Source: Pomacea canaliculata
Taxonomy: Eukaryota; Mollusca; Gastropoda; Architaenioglossa; Ampullariidae
DNA: 64,000 bases
Reading direction: 5' to 3'
Assembly: GCF_003073045.1 (NCBI RefSeq)
Contig: NC_037590.1
Coordinates: forward strand, 38,742,751 to 38,806,750
Part shown: positions 36,244-48,460 of the stretch, in pieces
Numbering within the stretch: position 1 is the stretch's first letter
Layout: every line of letters starts with the position of its first letter
Position numbers and translations under genes: made by a program
Notes under the pieces: model-generated
Seen by the model: only the letters and a program-made list of their open reading frames with translations
What the model was told of the DNA's origin: nothing
The model's database searches: none

Positions 36244-39200
36244 GGTCAAGCAGATGAACCGTGCGCCTGACCTGACCAGGACCATAATTAAAGCTGTTTG
36301 TAGTAGAATCTGAAAACTTTTTATCATCTTATATCTTGGCTATCACATCGACTGCCATTGACCTGTACCTAAAGGCAGTCTTAATTATTTTACTAAAGTT
36401 CGGAAACTGTTTGAAGGCATCAGCTGCCTCAGTAATCTTATTTTAAAGAAATCAAGGTGGAGAAAACTTTGAGTCAGTTTGTACTTGTAAACATGTATCG
36501 TTGTGAGTGGAGTGAGAGGTAATGCATTTTGTTTTAATTTTGGAGTTTCAGAAGAAAATGATTTGTTTCATTGGTGGCCAAGGCTTTCCCTCTTGTGTAG
36601 TTTATTGAGAGATAATACTCCAAGAGAAGGTAAGCCAAGAAGGCCTACAACTTTTCTGAACGCCTTCAACTGCTTTTGAGACCAAAATGGTTGTCATTTG
36701 ATCAAAAATTGACCTGAACCTTCATTATCAATTGTCTTGTTTGACATTACATCCTTTGACATGAACTTTCTTTCTCTCTGTCTTTACTTTTTCCTTTCTT
36801 TCTACCTTCTTTTATTCCCTCCTTTTTTCTATGTGGTGTTTTATCAGCTCCTATTTCCCGTTACAATTTTTTAATCTGTCATTTGACTTAAATGTTAACA
36901 TATTAAATTATGTACCTAGTGTTCATATTTGAATATCTGTACTTGTAATGTTTTCTCTGTGTAATGTTTTATTTTCTTTCGATGCTGACAGATTTTTAAA
37001 TGTCAAATATTTTTTGTTAACTGTGTGTTTTGTTTTCGGAAAGTTACTAGCATATGTTACATCATGCTTAGGGATAAATGTATTTTGACATAATGTAAAT
37101 GGCATAAGAAAATAAGAAAATAAGTGAATAGTTTAAGTGTAGTACAGACCTTCCTCTTTGTTGACACTGAGCTGGTGCAGAGAGAAGACAGAAAGCATCT
37201 AGCTGCATTGACTTGAATATGAAGATGAAATTTGTTCAGGATAGCATTGCCATGAAATAGTTGAAATGCTAATGTTATGAAGTATCTTTTATAAATAACC
37301 TCGACAAGATGTTTAAAAGGGAGATTTAAAATTTAATAATAAAATTACTGATTACCTGCGCACATTCCTACGGATTATATACATGTATTTTTATGTAAAC
37401 ATTTCTATAGAAATCTTTGAATGTTATTTCTCAGTTAGAAAGTAATGTAGTTCAAATGGTTTTTTTTTTTAAATTTATGTTTACATATCTTTTGTCAGCA
37501 TCGGATTTAAACGTTTTCGCTTTTTTTCCGATGACTGTTGGCCTGCTGTAGGTTGGCCTCACTTTTCTAGCAGGCCAGACAGTAAAAATTTCACAATATC
37601 TAGGCAATGGCAAGCATGGTCTTATCTGCCCCGGGGACGGGGTGAAAGAGAGAGACAAAGAAAAGAAAGAGTAGGAAAGAAACAGCTGGAGAGTTATAGC
37701 TGGCGAGGTACTTTTTTTTCATAGTTAAATTTTTAAACATTGTGAATAGATGAGATAAGTAATTATCCCTGCTTTGAGTACAGTATTGTTATAGCATACA
37801 ACTGTTTGTGTTGTTAAGTAGTTAGTGTGTTTGTCTTTTTCTGGATGCGTGAAATTGTCTGCCTTGCTCATTTTATAATCAAATCGACCCGCCGTAGAGA
37901 TAATGAGCTTAGAGCAATGTTTTCACTTTATGTGCATTACCTATGATCTAGTTCTGTGATGATAGCTCTTGAAAAATGTACCCTTTCCACTTACACCTAG
38001 AAATAGCTGGCTTTGTCCAGTATAGATACAAAGAGAGAAGTTAACCAGTTTTCTCGCAATTCAGATATGTGTAAAAGATTATTGTATCTCCGCAACAAAA
38101 TTTGAATTTCTTCTTTACGCTTCTGTAAACATGAGTTATCCGTGGATATGGCCTAAACCATATTTTGCACCACTCTTTTTTTTTTTTTTTTTTGCCGCTT
38201 GCTGTGTCTCCCACCCAACCCCAGCCACCACCCTTTTCCCCTCGCGGAGATAAAGAAGGTGATATGGAATGTTAACAGAGTAGTCTCCTCACGCTCATTC
38301 ATCTGCTTTCTAGTTGGCTAGGGGGCGTCGTCTGTGACATACACTAAGAGCACCCGGACGTAGGTCCTCTTCCTTTCATCAAGTTTTGCCAAACAGGGAT
38401 TTCCCCCAGCAGTGTGTCACGTGTCACTGTGTGTGGGGAGGGTTGGGGGACGGGAATGTTGGTGCGAGAGACGTTTGAAAACTGAGAAGTTTTTAGCATA
38501 ACGTCTCATCGCACCGATGTTAAGATGTAAAAAAATTTAAAGTATGGTTCAAATCTGGATTTTAAAATGTGTTTTTCCGTACCAACGTATCTGATTACAT
38601 TGCCAAAAAACTGCACAGCGTTGTTAAACTTTGTTAGCAATGTAAAGTAAGGGGTGTGTCTTAACTCTTATCTTTTTATTCATCTTTACTGGCCGGTGCA
38701 CCATTACCTTCTGCGCCGGGGACATGGCTATAAGTGCTTCTTGATAAGATGACTTGCTTGAGTGAAAATATATATATAACATACTCTGCAGATATGTCGT
38801 TCACAACTTATCGTCCTCACCCAGGCATGGCTTAAGGGGATCTTAGAAAGTTGTGCTTGATAGGCACCTTTGCTAACAGTGCCGGAAGTATGGACAACAA
38901 ATAAGCGATATTTTCCACACATTGGAGTGGTACAACTGAGTCATTTTCCTGATACATTAAATAATTCATCCTCCTGCACAAGGGAACCACCTGTTATTTT
39001 AGGAATTAAAATTGCTGTGATGCAAAAAATATGGTTATAATTATACATATGAAGAGTGAATGTCTTAGTAGAACCCTATATGATGGAAGCAAATGGATGG
39101 TGATATAATTGTTGTCAAGGTGCTGTGTGTACTCAAGGAAACCAGCACACCTTGTCCTAGAGGAAAATAAAGAATACAAAAAGTTCACAATACTTTTGAG

Positions 39201-39600
39201 TTTGTAGTGCGCGAGCAGGTGTGTCTCTTTGTGCCTGTGTTAGTGTATGTGTTTTGATTATTTCACTTGAATGTTATTTCTTCTCCCAACGCCATCTTAT
39301 TTAGTAACTCTTCTGTCTCTTTGAGGGCTTGTCTGTATTTCTGCGCTTGTGTGAACGCACTGCCCATACTAACTCCCACGCTTCATCAGGTGCTGGTAAA
39401 CAATCGTTCACTCAGCTAAACAATCCGTTTATCCGATCAAACACACCTACGTAGAAATACATAATTATTCAACAAACTCATCACACACACACACACAGAG
39501 AAACATTTTCAAGTAGTGAATATGAACAGTGACTCGAACTGTACTTCACCGATTTATGGCGTCTCTCTTATCTTGAAGCTTAAAAAATATATATAAATAA
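36244..39600. other. bZIP-D 3' UTR and intergenic DNA
   Basis: A poly(A) signal variant ATTAAA lies at about 36287, and AATAAA-like words follow further on. A short copy of the dispersed repeat is at 37325-37385 and a T run at about 38178-38193. No coding exon recognised. Confidence 0.4.
37325..37385 (+). repeat. Short fragment of the dispersed repeat
   Basis: The words 'aataataaaattac' and 'gcgcacattcctacgga' match the start of the 7808-8000 copy ('gcgcatactcacactcctacgga'). Confidence 0.45.
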
Positions 39601-39675
39601 ATAATGGGGAGAATAGATGGTGATTTCCCGTCATATGAAACCGGAAGTCGGGGTAGAAAGCCCGTTGACCGACCT

Positions 39676-39754
39676 TGACGTCACTGTTGCCAGGGCCACC
39701 TTCGCCGTCTCGCATGCACACGACACAGACTGCGACAACATGAGGGGAATCCCC
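39676..39754. promoter_or_regulatory. Promoter-like segment with CRE and kappa-B-type palindromes
   Basis: A perfect CRE (39676-39683) and a perfect palindromic GGGGAATCCCC (39744-39754), the classic NF-kappa-B/Dorsal site, lie 60 bp apart in a locally GC-richer block. A strong donor (GTGAGTGC) follows at 40172 on the plus strand, so a promoter and first exon may be here. Confidence 0.4.
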
Positions 39755-40569
39755 TATGTAATGACACATAAAGCCCGGTACATACACACTGCGCGTGTTG
39801 CATCATAACACGGGTTTTAAAAATGTCGGCGACAGAGAAGAATTAACAAGGAATAATATAATAAAGCTCACACACAGGTGTGGGCTGTTACCTTATAGCC
39901 ACTACCGATATTTTAACATAAAAATGAAAAGCTAAATGTTAATACATTGCTGTACGGTGTCCGCCCACTTACAAAGTCTCCTTTAGTGACAGCCATGAAT
40001 TTGCCCTCGGCTATATCTAACTTGTTTGCTGACTTGAAATGAAAAAAAATTATGCACATAGATCTTCGAATAATGAATATTATTTTCTACATGATGCTGA
40101 AATTTGTGCACTTTGCTGTTTTGCAAAAATTGAGAATGATATAGCGATATCTTTACAAAGGCGGAGCCGTGGTGAGTGCGACTATTTTCATGCCATGGGA
40201 ATCCCATCTCGCTATTTTTCGATTGTTATTATAGAAGACATTTTTCTGCACCGATTCTTGCTGGATAGTAGAGAGGGACATCTTCTTTCAGATTCTGTCG
40301 GATTCTACTGTTTCGGAAACGGTAAGAACTCTTATCTAAAGCTTACATTGTTGTATGTAGGTGCGCTCGCACCTTGCTGTCAGGTGGTGGATGGATGGGT
40401 AGCAAGCGGTGGTGGTCTGAGGGACAAGAGAGGTTATTTTTGAGGTTACGAATTACAGTCGCGGAATGTTGTAAATTTATGAACGAAGAAATAAATAATC
40501 GGAAATTTTTTTTGTAGGAGACATGACAGATGTTGATTGTGACAGAGAATAACTAGTAAGTCTTAACAG

Positions 40570-40636
40570 AACGGAGGAAAATGGTACGTAGGAAGAAACA
40601 AGTTGCGAATGAGAAAGAAATCATGAAGTTAGAATT
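40570..40636 (+). other. Candidate small exon with start codon
   Basis: Bounded by an acceptor (cttaacag) and a consensus donor (GTAAGT at 40637), it contains an ATG at 40581 opening a basic frame (MVRRKKQVANEKEIMKLE) that ends in phase 2. It could join 43669-43803 in phase. There is no homology I recognise, so this may be chance or part of a non-coding RNA. Confidence 0.25.
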
Positions 40637-42646
40637 GTAAGTTTTGTTTTGGCTTCATCGTTTGTGTCTGTGCATCATAATTTAATTAATACGCGTGCAC
40701 AGTCCGTCACCATTTGGCTACATGATCTTGTGTTTTACGAAAGCTTGAGGTTTAAAGTGCATCCTCTTTGACATTTTTAGAGTAAAAATATAACACCAGG
40801 AAAGAAAAACTGCAGCTCTGACGCCGGTCGTGCATTCCTACCATGCACATGTAAACTCACACTCATGCATAATGACCTCGCATATTCTGAGACAACTCTT
40901 CCACAGACTAGAGATGTAGGGAGGGACAAAAACAAAACAATCTTCAACTCGAACTTTTTATTGAGGTAACAGCAACCATCATCATCGTCCTCATTAATAA
41001 TCATCAATCATCACACAATCATCATCATTAGAACAGTAAGCAGTTCTTTCGCCTCTAAGTAGTAAAACAAAAAAAAAAATTAAGCGTATATTTGTATAGC
41101 GATACTTACATATAAAGGAAATAAGAAAGAGTGTATACGAGAGAGAAAGAGAGAGATTACTGAAGGTAGAAGAATGTAAAGACATACTGATAAACAAATG
41201 CATAGCCCGATAACAGACATATCTCAGAAGCTGATAACATTAAAGAACATTATTGAGAACAATACAAGTCATTGTTGGTAAAGTCAAAACGGAGTGCTAA
41301 AGAGAAAGGAGAACCTTTTTAAATAAGAAAAAAATCAAAGCGAGATGAGTTCTATGCTTACAGAAACTTAGCCAGAATTGTGACGAGAAGTCTTAAATGT
41401 AAAATATTATCAACTGGAGTAGAACAAGATATCTCCTATTGGTTCACAATACGGAAGAGACAATGACTATAACCATACATGACAATTCGTATTCTACAGC
41501 AAGACCGCGAGAGGGAATCCACCTGCCACATACGGTCAGCTATAGTGGGGAGACGGGGTGGCTGTCTAGGAATGTGCTGATTGAGTAGGACAGCGAGGTC
41601 CCTTGAATCCTGCGATATTAAAACAGATGTAACAACAATACCCTGTTTATGTGTCTTAGGGAGGCAAGAATAAAACCAGACTCTCTAATTAAAAATGAGA
41701 TTGCATTGTGCAAAAAGTAGCCTGGAACTAGACTTTTCTACGTGTGATTATAATGAGTGTTGAGCACGAACTACTTAACATCTTCCTCACTTCTTCCCAG
41801 TTTACAAAGCTGCTTTGCCTTGATATGGCCTTAGCTGCTGGCTCCGATCCTCACTCCTCATCACTTTTTTCAGCTCTGTACGCCAATGTACGCAGTGGAT
41901 CAAGATATTTGTCAACAACAGTCATAACTTTAAACAATTTTTAAAAGCTTTTTCATTAGTGACATAAGTGCAAATACTCATTATCTGTAACTAACCCTGC
42001 TCTCTGTCTCTCTCTTTCTCTCTCTCTCACACACACTTTTTTTTTAAATGGCTGTGCCAAATGTCTTTATATCATAGTTAAAAGATTTATTTATCACATT
42101 ATAAAAACTAATAGGTGTTGAAAGCTTTCATTCACTCGTGTTTCATTTTGTGAGACTAGGACTCGCACTAGCAGCATCCCTCACGTAAAGGTTGTTCATG
42201 GTCAGAAATTTATAATGAAATTCAAAGAAATTCGTTTGGAGCTCTAACCTTGAGGGATGTTGTCTTTCTATTGTTCTATTACCGGTATTCTTTTGGGGGA
42301 TTTCTGACATTCCGATATACGTTCATATTAGCCAAGTCCGATAGCGGGCATACTAACAGAGCTTATTTACATGTGCTCTAAGACAACAGTGGAACACAAT
42401 ATAATTGACAAACCGATAAAGTTATCTCTTTCATAAATTAATTAAAAGTAATGTTTTACACAATTTGATAAAGAATGCAATAAAAAGAAATTACATACTC
42501 AGCAAGTACTGCTTATTGATAGTAGGAATATCATGATCATTAAAATTAAACTTAATCCGGAACAAGGTAGTTTGTTTCTTTGGAAAGACATTGTCATGCA
42601 AATGGTTCCACCTCTGTCCAGTGCAAAGTTTTCAGGCTGATCAAAC

Positions 42647-42680
<34 letters not shown>

Positions 42681-44049
42681 CAACCGATGGTGTGCATGTG
42701 GGTCTCGCGGTTTCCTGCGACACATTTATTAAGATATGAATCTCTTTAATAGTATCCTGTCTGCATTCAGCAACAGTTAATACCATCACGCTGTTACTGA
42801 CAATTTTCCAAACGGCAAATGTCGAGCGCTTAGTCTAAGAAGAGAAACTTTCCCCTGACTTTAGTGAGGGTGGGCCACTCTCCTTCAGTGTTTTGAAAAA
42901 TAATTTAAATTTGTTCACGCTTAGAAGGTGTCGTCTGAACTATGAAAGGAAAGGATCTTTTGATAAGGAAAATTCATATTGACATTTTCCAGCGAAATGT
43001 GAAAAAATATCCATTGTGGAAAGATAAGTAGTTAAATAATATTGTATAACAATGTTATACATAAAATATGAAATACTCATAAAATAAAACCATAAACTGA
43101 AAGCATACAACCGAAAATTTCGGCACACTTTTTAATGAGCAAAACTTTGTTCGTGGTTCTTTAAGGAAACAAAACTAAAGATTCGATATCGTATCACCCA
43201 GCTTACACTCTAGCGAATGCCATCAAAACAGGATCATTAAAACTAGTGCTCAAAATTAGAATTCCGGTTTTGGTCGAAATATCTTGTCATGAATGTATTA
43301 AATACTGTATATATATATATGCTTTAGTTAATGGTGCAGATTAAGTGATAGCTTATGACAATGATCTTCTTTCTTACTCTTTTTCTTATCTTCTATTCTT
43401 TCTCTTTTTGTTCGGGTGTCGTCAGTGCTATAGTTGCCTAGTTGTACTGCCTTGCTTTGCATTTCTTCATTACAAATGTTACAACAACAAAACAGAATCT
43501 TCATCATTATCGTCGTCATGGCCATTTATGATGTGCATTATTATAAATTTAATGCGGAGTTCATCATTGTTTAAAATAGCAACATGATGGAGCTACTGCG
43601 CTTACTTGTCAGACAGACAAGAGGTTATTCCCCTCCCAAACAGTTAATTAACTGTACTTTTTTTTTAGGTTGATGTCAGCGGGAATTTCCGGTCACATGC
43701 ATCAGACTGCGCCGGATGGGAGTTCTCGTGTGCTGGATGCTTTTGTGCTTTGGGAACTCTTCTGCGCTGTCTAGGCAGCCTGCCATTGGTCATCAACACT
43801 GAGGTACTCATTCCTTATACGGATACACATATGCAATGATGTGGCATATTTGTATATTTTTGTTTGTTTGAGAGGTAAGGATAGGAGGCGGAAAGAAACA
43901 CAAAGAAATAAAAAAATGACTTCTAGAACATGTAAAGTAGGCATGCAAGATGTAAAAAAAAAAATTAGATCCTGTAACTTTTAAGACGTCAGCTGTTAGA
44001 ATATATTTTTTAAATGTGAATGATAACGCTTACATCTTGTCTAGCTTTG
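40637..44049. other. Intergenic or intronic DNA without a recognised gene
   Basis: Contains a long A run at about 42651-42679, CT-rich simple sequence near 42000-42030 and one possible exon at 43669-43803. No other feature could be supported. Confidence 0.4.
43669..43803 (+). other. Candidate exon after a polypyrimidine acceptor
   Basis: A strong acceptor (a T run ending in AG at 43668) and a donor (GAG/GTACTC at 43804) bracket a 135-nt GC-richer segment. One frame is fully open. A second frame, which fits the phase left by 40570-40636, stays open for 33 codons and then stops at 43769-43771. No family is recognised. Confidence 0.25.
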
Positions 44050-44400
44050 GTTAATAATAAGGATAAGTATAGTTATATAGCGCATTTCTCCACTATAGAG
44101 CAGACTCAACCCGCTTTACAAAATAATAGCGAATGATCATCAGTAGATCACATGATATTGAAGTAGAGAGGATACAGCGGACAGCAACAACTGTACGTGT
44201 GACCTCACAGCGAATGGCGCGAAGAAACTTATGGCGAGATAAATGAGCTTGACAGTCGAAGGGACAATAGAAACCCGTAGTTGAAACCAAAAATTTCGCA
44301 GACAAGCAGATCGTTGAACCCTGTGTCAAATAATATGCCCGAAACTCACAACAGGTCGACGAAGGCAACCTCAAAAATCTAGGAGCTCGGCCCAACAGCC
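44050..44400 (+). repeat. Dispersed 'tatatagcgcatttctcc' element
   Basis: Begins with taataataagg and the core 'tatatagcgcatttctcc', followed by 'cgctttaca', the pattern of a very common molluscan repeat. The reverse complement of the same core occurs at about 62973-62990. Minus-strand frames across it are not genes. Confidence 0.45.
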
Positions 44401-44974
44401 GGTCATGCAAAGGGACATCACTCTACATTAGAAGACAACTGCGGTCTGACTGTATGAATGCACGCAATGCCGATCTCGTGTTTATCGCTGTTAACCTGGC
44501 TGAATCCTGTCGGTGATGAGGCTGCCATGTCCGATCTAACATCTAACAGAATTTATCCTGTAGTTTTACCCTAGGGTATCGCGCTGACAGGATTGCTGGC
44601 CTATTCAGAGATTCTCTGAAGGAGTGTGTCTTACAATCTTACAGTGACTTTGAAGTTGGTACATTGAAAGTAAACCACTATTAACAGTGCGTGACTTTCC
44701 AGTGCTTCTATCCTCCTCCTCCCAGTTATAAAAATAAACAAGCAAAAACATAACGGGCTTTGTAGTTCCGACTTCCTCGACCAGTTTAATCTCCTTGAGC
44801 GGCATACATCAGCTAACACCAACTGTTAACTTTCAGTATGACCCATCCTCATCCCACTTTGACATGAACATGAGATGAGGCAACTGATTCATCAACCTAC
44901 ACGTAACTGACACCCCCACTTGACGAAGACCGCTCTGATACGGGTAGCAAACGACTTACTATCTGTTTGAGATA
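44401..44974. other. Gap between repeat elements, nothing recognised
   Basis: No coding or structural signal seen; it may belong to the decayed LINE that follows. Confidence 0.3.
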
Positions 44975-45872
44975 ATGGTCAGATATCAATCCTGTCTACT
45001 CTTGATCTTTCGGCTGCTTTTGACACTTTGAACCACCACATTCTCTTCCAGAGGATTCGTTCAACCTTTGGCCTCTCCCGCGCAGTTCTAGGTTGGTTCG
45101 CCTCCTATCTGTTCCCACCCAGTCGGTTAGTGTCCCCTGCTTCCGCAGCTCAACATGCTGCTGTGCAATACGAAGTACCTCAGAGTTGACGAACAAATTA
45201 AAGCACAACGACGAAAAATGGTCACCCGATAGCCCCTGAACATATGCTTAAACATACTACGTCCACACCATTCCATTTCTCTGGATCCCTTAGTACTTTT
45301 TCCCAGTCTGCCGGAAATCTAGGAGTAATTTTCGACACTTCATTGTCTTTCGAGAATCATGTTAAAACGGTCTCATGTCTATCTTTCTTGAACTGTCGCA
45401 TTCGACATATCTTCGCTGTTGCTTTCCCCAAGCAGCTTATGCCGGCATTTGTATTGTCCAGGCTCAGCTCTTTGTTCAAGCATCTCACTGATCACCTTTC
45501 GACAAGCTCCAGAGAGCTCAGAACAATGCTATTCACATTGTACTCGGCAAAGTGGAAGGCCGATCATGTCACACCACTACTGCGTGATCTGACCGGCTGC
45601 CAGTTCGTGTTCGAATCGAATTCAAGATCGCCATTCTTTGCTATCGTGTTGTTTATGTCCTTGCTCCAATCTGAGCTAGTGTCATCCTACCAACCTGACA
45701 GCTCTGCTCTGCCCACTTCGGATTTTTGACTTTCCAACTTATCAGTTGAAGAAGTTCAGCCGTCACTCCCTGTCGATCTCTGGCCCCAGTATCTGGAATG
45801 TCATGTCTCTATCTTTGCGTACAACGGACCCACTACATGCTTTCCTGTCTCGATTATAAGAATATTAACACC
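44975..45872 (+). mobile_element. Decayed CR1/L2-like LINE fragment
   Basis: Frame-shifting translation shows the reverse-transcriptase block [15 protein letters not shown], then a [14 protein letters not shown] block, and after a gap the C-terminal blocks NLGVIFDTSLSFENHV, a 'LPVRVRIEFKIA' block and 'GPSIWNVMSLSLRTTDPLHAF'. The order and spacing are those of the end of ORF2 in CR1/L2/Rex-type LINEs. The FADD-type catalytic part is missing, and there are several stops and frame changes, so it is an old copy. It ends about 190 bp before bZIP-F. Confidence 0.8.
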
Positions 45873-46059
45873 AACTGTAATTGTTCTGTCCTGGCTGTCA
45901 TTTTCCCCATACTCTTATCTCTGTTATCCTTCATATTCCGGGCATTGTTAACGGTTCGTGTGAGTGTACGTTAACTGAACAGGTGAGTGATATGTATGTC
46001 GTACCTAACTGAACCGTCTGTCTTATGGATCGGTTGATTCCAGGTTCGTCGTTTCTGCC

Positions 46060-46257
46060 ATGGATCCGGTGCTTCAGTATCCTTCCTCGCCGGTCGTCGA
46101 TTACATCTTTAACAGCGACAGCGACAGCGACAGCGATAATGACAGCGAGTCAGATTTGCTGTTTCCAGAGTTTGATCTTGAACTGTCCTGCGGAGATTGC
46201 ACTGATCCTATCTCCAAAGGGTTAGGAAAAATAACTCAGGCGATGATGATGATGATG

Positions 46258-46308
<51 letters not shown>

Positions 46309-47165
46309 TATTATTATTATTATTATTATAGCAACAATAATACATTTTGAGAAGTATCACAGCAGCTTATTCACAACTGTATAGATTTTGAATTCACTAA
46401 ATAAACCTACTTAGTCTCATAAAAAAATCAACCCATTCCTTACCTTGATTTCACCTAGCCACCCTTAAATAAATAAATGAGCATATAAGAATATTTCTGC
46501 CTGCTGCTGCTTTCGTCGGGCTGTGTATACAAACCCATGCATTCTTTATATTCTCTTTTGTCTATCATGGCATCAGTCGAACGCCCTGTGTGTTGCTCCG
46601 GCAGGTCGGATGCGGGCATCTCACAGGAGGTGCAGTCCGCCCTGGCGACCGCGCTGTCCAGCCAGTCACTGACTCCCATTCTGAAGGAGGAGCTGCGCTG
46701 TAAGATCCAGCTGAATCGCCTGCTGCACGGCCAGGAGGAGATCACTGCAGATTTTTCCGAAAAATCGAGTTCGGTTAGAGAACTTGAGTCGACGTTCTCG
46801 TGTTTTCTACATGTTTGCCTTTAAACCCATGTTCGAAAGTCTTGTGGTCAAATGACCAAACCAAATGAGAAGAAAAAGAAGGGTTTTGGTGGTGGTGGTG
46901 TGGTGGTGGTGGTGGTGGTGGTGGTGGTGTGGTGGTGGTGGTAGTGGTGGTGGTGCATGATTATGGTGATGGTGGTAGTGCATGATGATGGTGAAAGGGG
47001 TGGTGCATGATAATGATGAATTTCTTAAGCTTATTGCCACAGATGTCAGTGGAAGAGATAGTGAAGAAAAACCGAAAACTGGAGCAGAACAGAATGTCAG
47101 CCCACAAATCGCGACTGAAACAGAAAACTCTTGAAGAAAACATTAAATCTGTGCGTACAGTATAA

Positions 47166-47218
<53 letters not shown>

Positions 47219-48099
47219 CACCTACGTGCTGCGACTTTCACTGAATGGCTGCAGTTTGTGTATGTGTGCGCGTGCATGAATACACTCGAAAGCAAACGCA
47301 AAGCGAGAATTGTGTTTTCAAACAACATATTGCATTATCATATTCATTCTTAAGCTTACATCAACATATACCATTGGCATTTCAACTGCAAGACCTTATA
47401 GTAAGGAATTTGGAGGATGGTTATTAAGGTCGAGTCTCCCCCTAAACCTATTGAAACAGTTCATGTATCTTATCGGCCAATGGTGATGAGTGGATAAGTA
47501 AGAGAGACCGCTGAGAGAAAAAAAAACAAAAACAAAAAAACAAAAAAAAAAAAAACAACAACAACAACCGAAAACCCGGTTCTGTCTTTTTCAGCTTGAT
47601 TCACATCTTACCTAAACGTTCTTTCAGCAGAAAAAAATCTACACAAGTAGTTCTTTGTGTTACCCGTTGGGCTGATACCTTGAAAGAAAGATAATCCCAG
47701 AAATAATTTCTTTTTTTAACAGATAAGACAACTTGTTGTTGGGACTTTTAGATTCACTGTTTCTTTTATTAATCTACGGTTTTGTTTACGGGTTTTCTTG
47801 TTTGTTTGTATTTTTTGTTTTTTTCACGTTTTGTGACCACTGTGCTGTTGCAGCGACTGGCGTCCCTGGAGCGACACAATGCCTGGCTGGGTGAGCAAGT
47901 GAAGTCGCTACGGCATGCCTGCAGCTTGGCGCGCCAGTGGCTGGGCCAACATGAAGAATGTCTGCAGCACACAGCAAAACTGGTTTATGCAGGAAGAGAT
48001 CAACCATCCTCGCCGTCATTGTCGTCGACAGATGCGCAGAGTGTAGGAGTGCAGCACCTACTGTGTGCCGCGACAAACGGTCAGGGGTCAAACGTGTAA
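46060..48099 (+). CDS. bZIP factor F (Fos/ATF3/BATF-like), four coding exons
   Basis: The coding exons are 46060-46220, 46605-46773, 47043-47150 and 47854-48099. The first junction is phase 2 and the next two phase 0, giving 227 residues. Exon 1 (MDPVLQYPSSPVVDY) carries a run of Ser-Asp pairs and an acidic, hydrophobic LLFPEFDLEL. Exon 2 is a linker. Exon 3 holds the basic region NRMSAHKSRLKQK: N and R are kept but the first Ala of the A-A pair is Ser. Exon 4 gives the zipper (RLASLERHNAWLGEQVKSL) and ends it in LGQHEECL, like BATF, JDP2 and ATF3. The exon 1 donor (GTTAGG) is weak, but phases agree throughout. Introns carry long microsatellites. It is probably a dimer partner in the AP-1/ATF network. 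Confidence 0.82.
46254..46330 (+). repeat. (ATT)n microsatellite in bZIP-F intron 1
   Basis: A run of ATT units with a short ATG-unit start. The frame across it is a shadow of the repeat. Confidence 0.9.
46886..46963 (+). repeat. (GGT)n microsatellite in bZIP-F intron 2
   Basis: About 75 bp of nearly pure GGT units. On the minus strand it reads as His/Pro runs, which are not a gene. Confidence 0.9.
47165..47218 (+). repeat. (GTCT)n microsatellite in bZIP-F intron 3
   Basis: About 13 tetranucleotide units starting 15 bp after the exon 3 donor. The frames VCLS... and DRQT... are shadows of it. Confidence 0.9.
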
Positions 48100-48454
48100 A
48101 GAAAGGTTGCAACGCACAGGAGACAGTTGTGTCAACAATAACATTTCGAAAACCGCTGTATCGGGGTGTGCACGAGCATTATTCGGAGACTTTTGCTAAT
48201 GTAGGGGGAACAACCGTTTAACATTTAGCATGGCGAACGCATAGGAGAGACCTTATTTTATCTTTTTTCAGTTTTCTTACTCTTTACAGTTATATTCTCC
48301 ATTTTTCTGACCCCCACCACCACCCCCGCCACCTCCACTTAACCTCCTCACATTATATATTTTGTGTTAGTAGTAACGTGCACTAACATACACAGACGAG
48401 AGAGCGAGCGAGGGTGGAATCCTGAGAGCTGTCTTCTCTTACTGCTATTTTGTA

Positions 48455-48460
48455 AATAAA
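48455..48460 (+). terminator. Poly(A) signal AATAAA of bZIP-F
   Basis: First canonical signal on the gene's strand, about 355 nt after the F stop. Confidence 0.55.

Noticed and set aside
42650-42679. Long A run as a possible processed pseudogene tail
   Set aside because: The 300 bp upstream show no coding remnant or target duplication that I can see.
46807-47221. His/Pro-rich and DRQT-repeat minus-strand frames
   Set aside because: They are translations of the (GGT)n and (GTCT)n microsatellites in bZIP-F introns.
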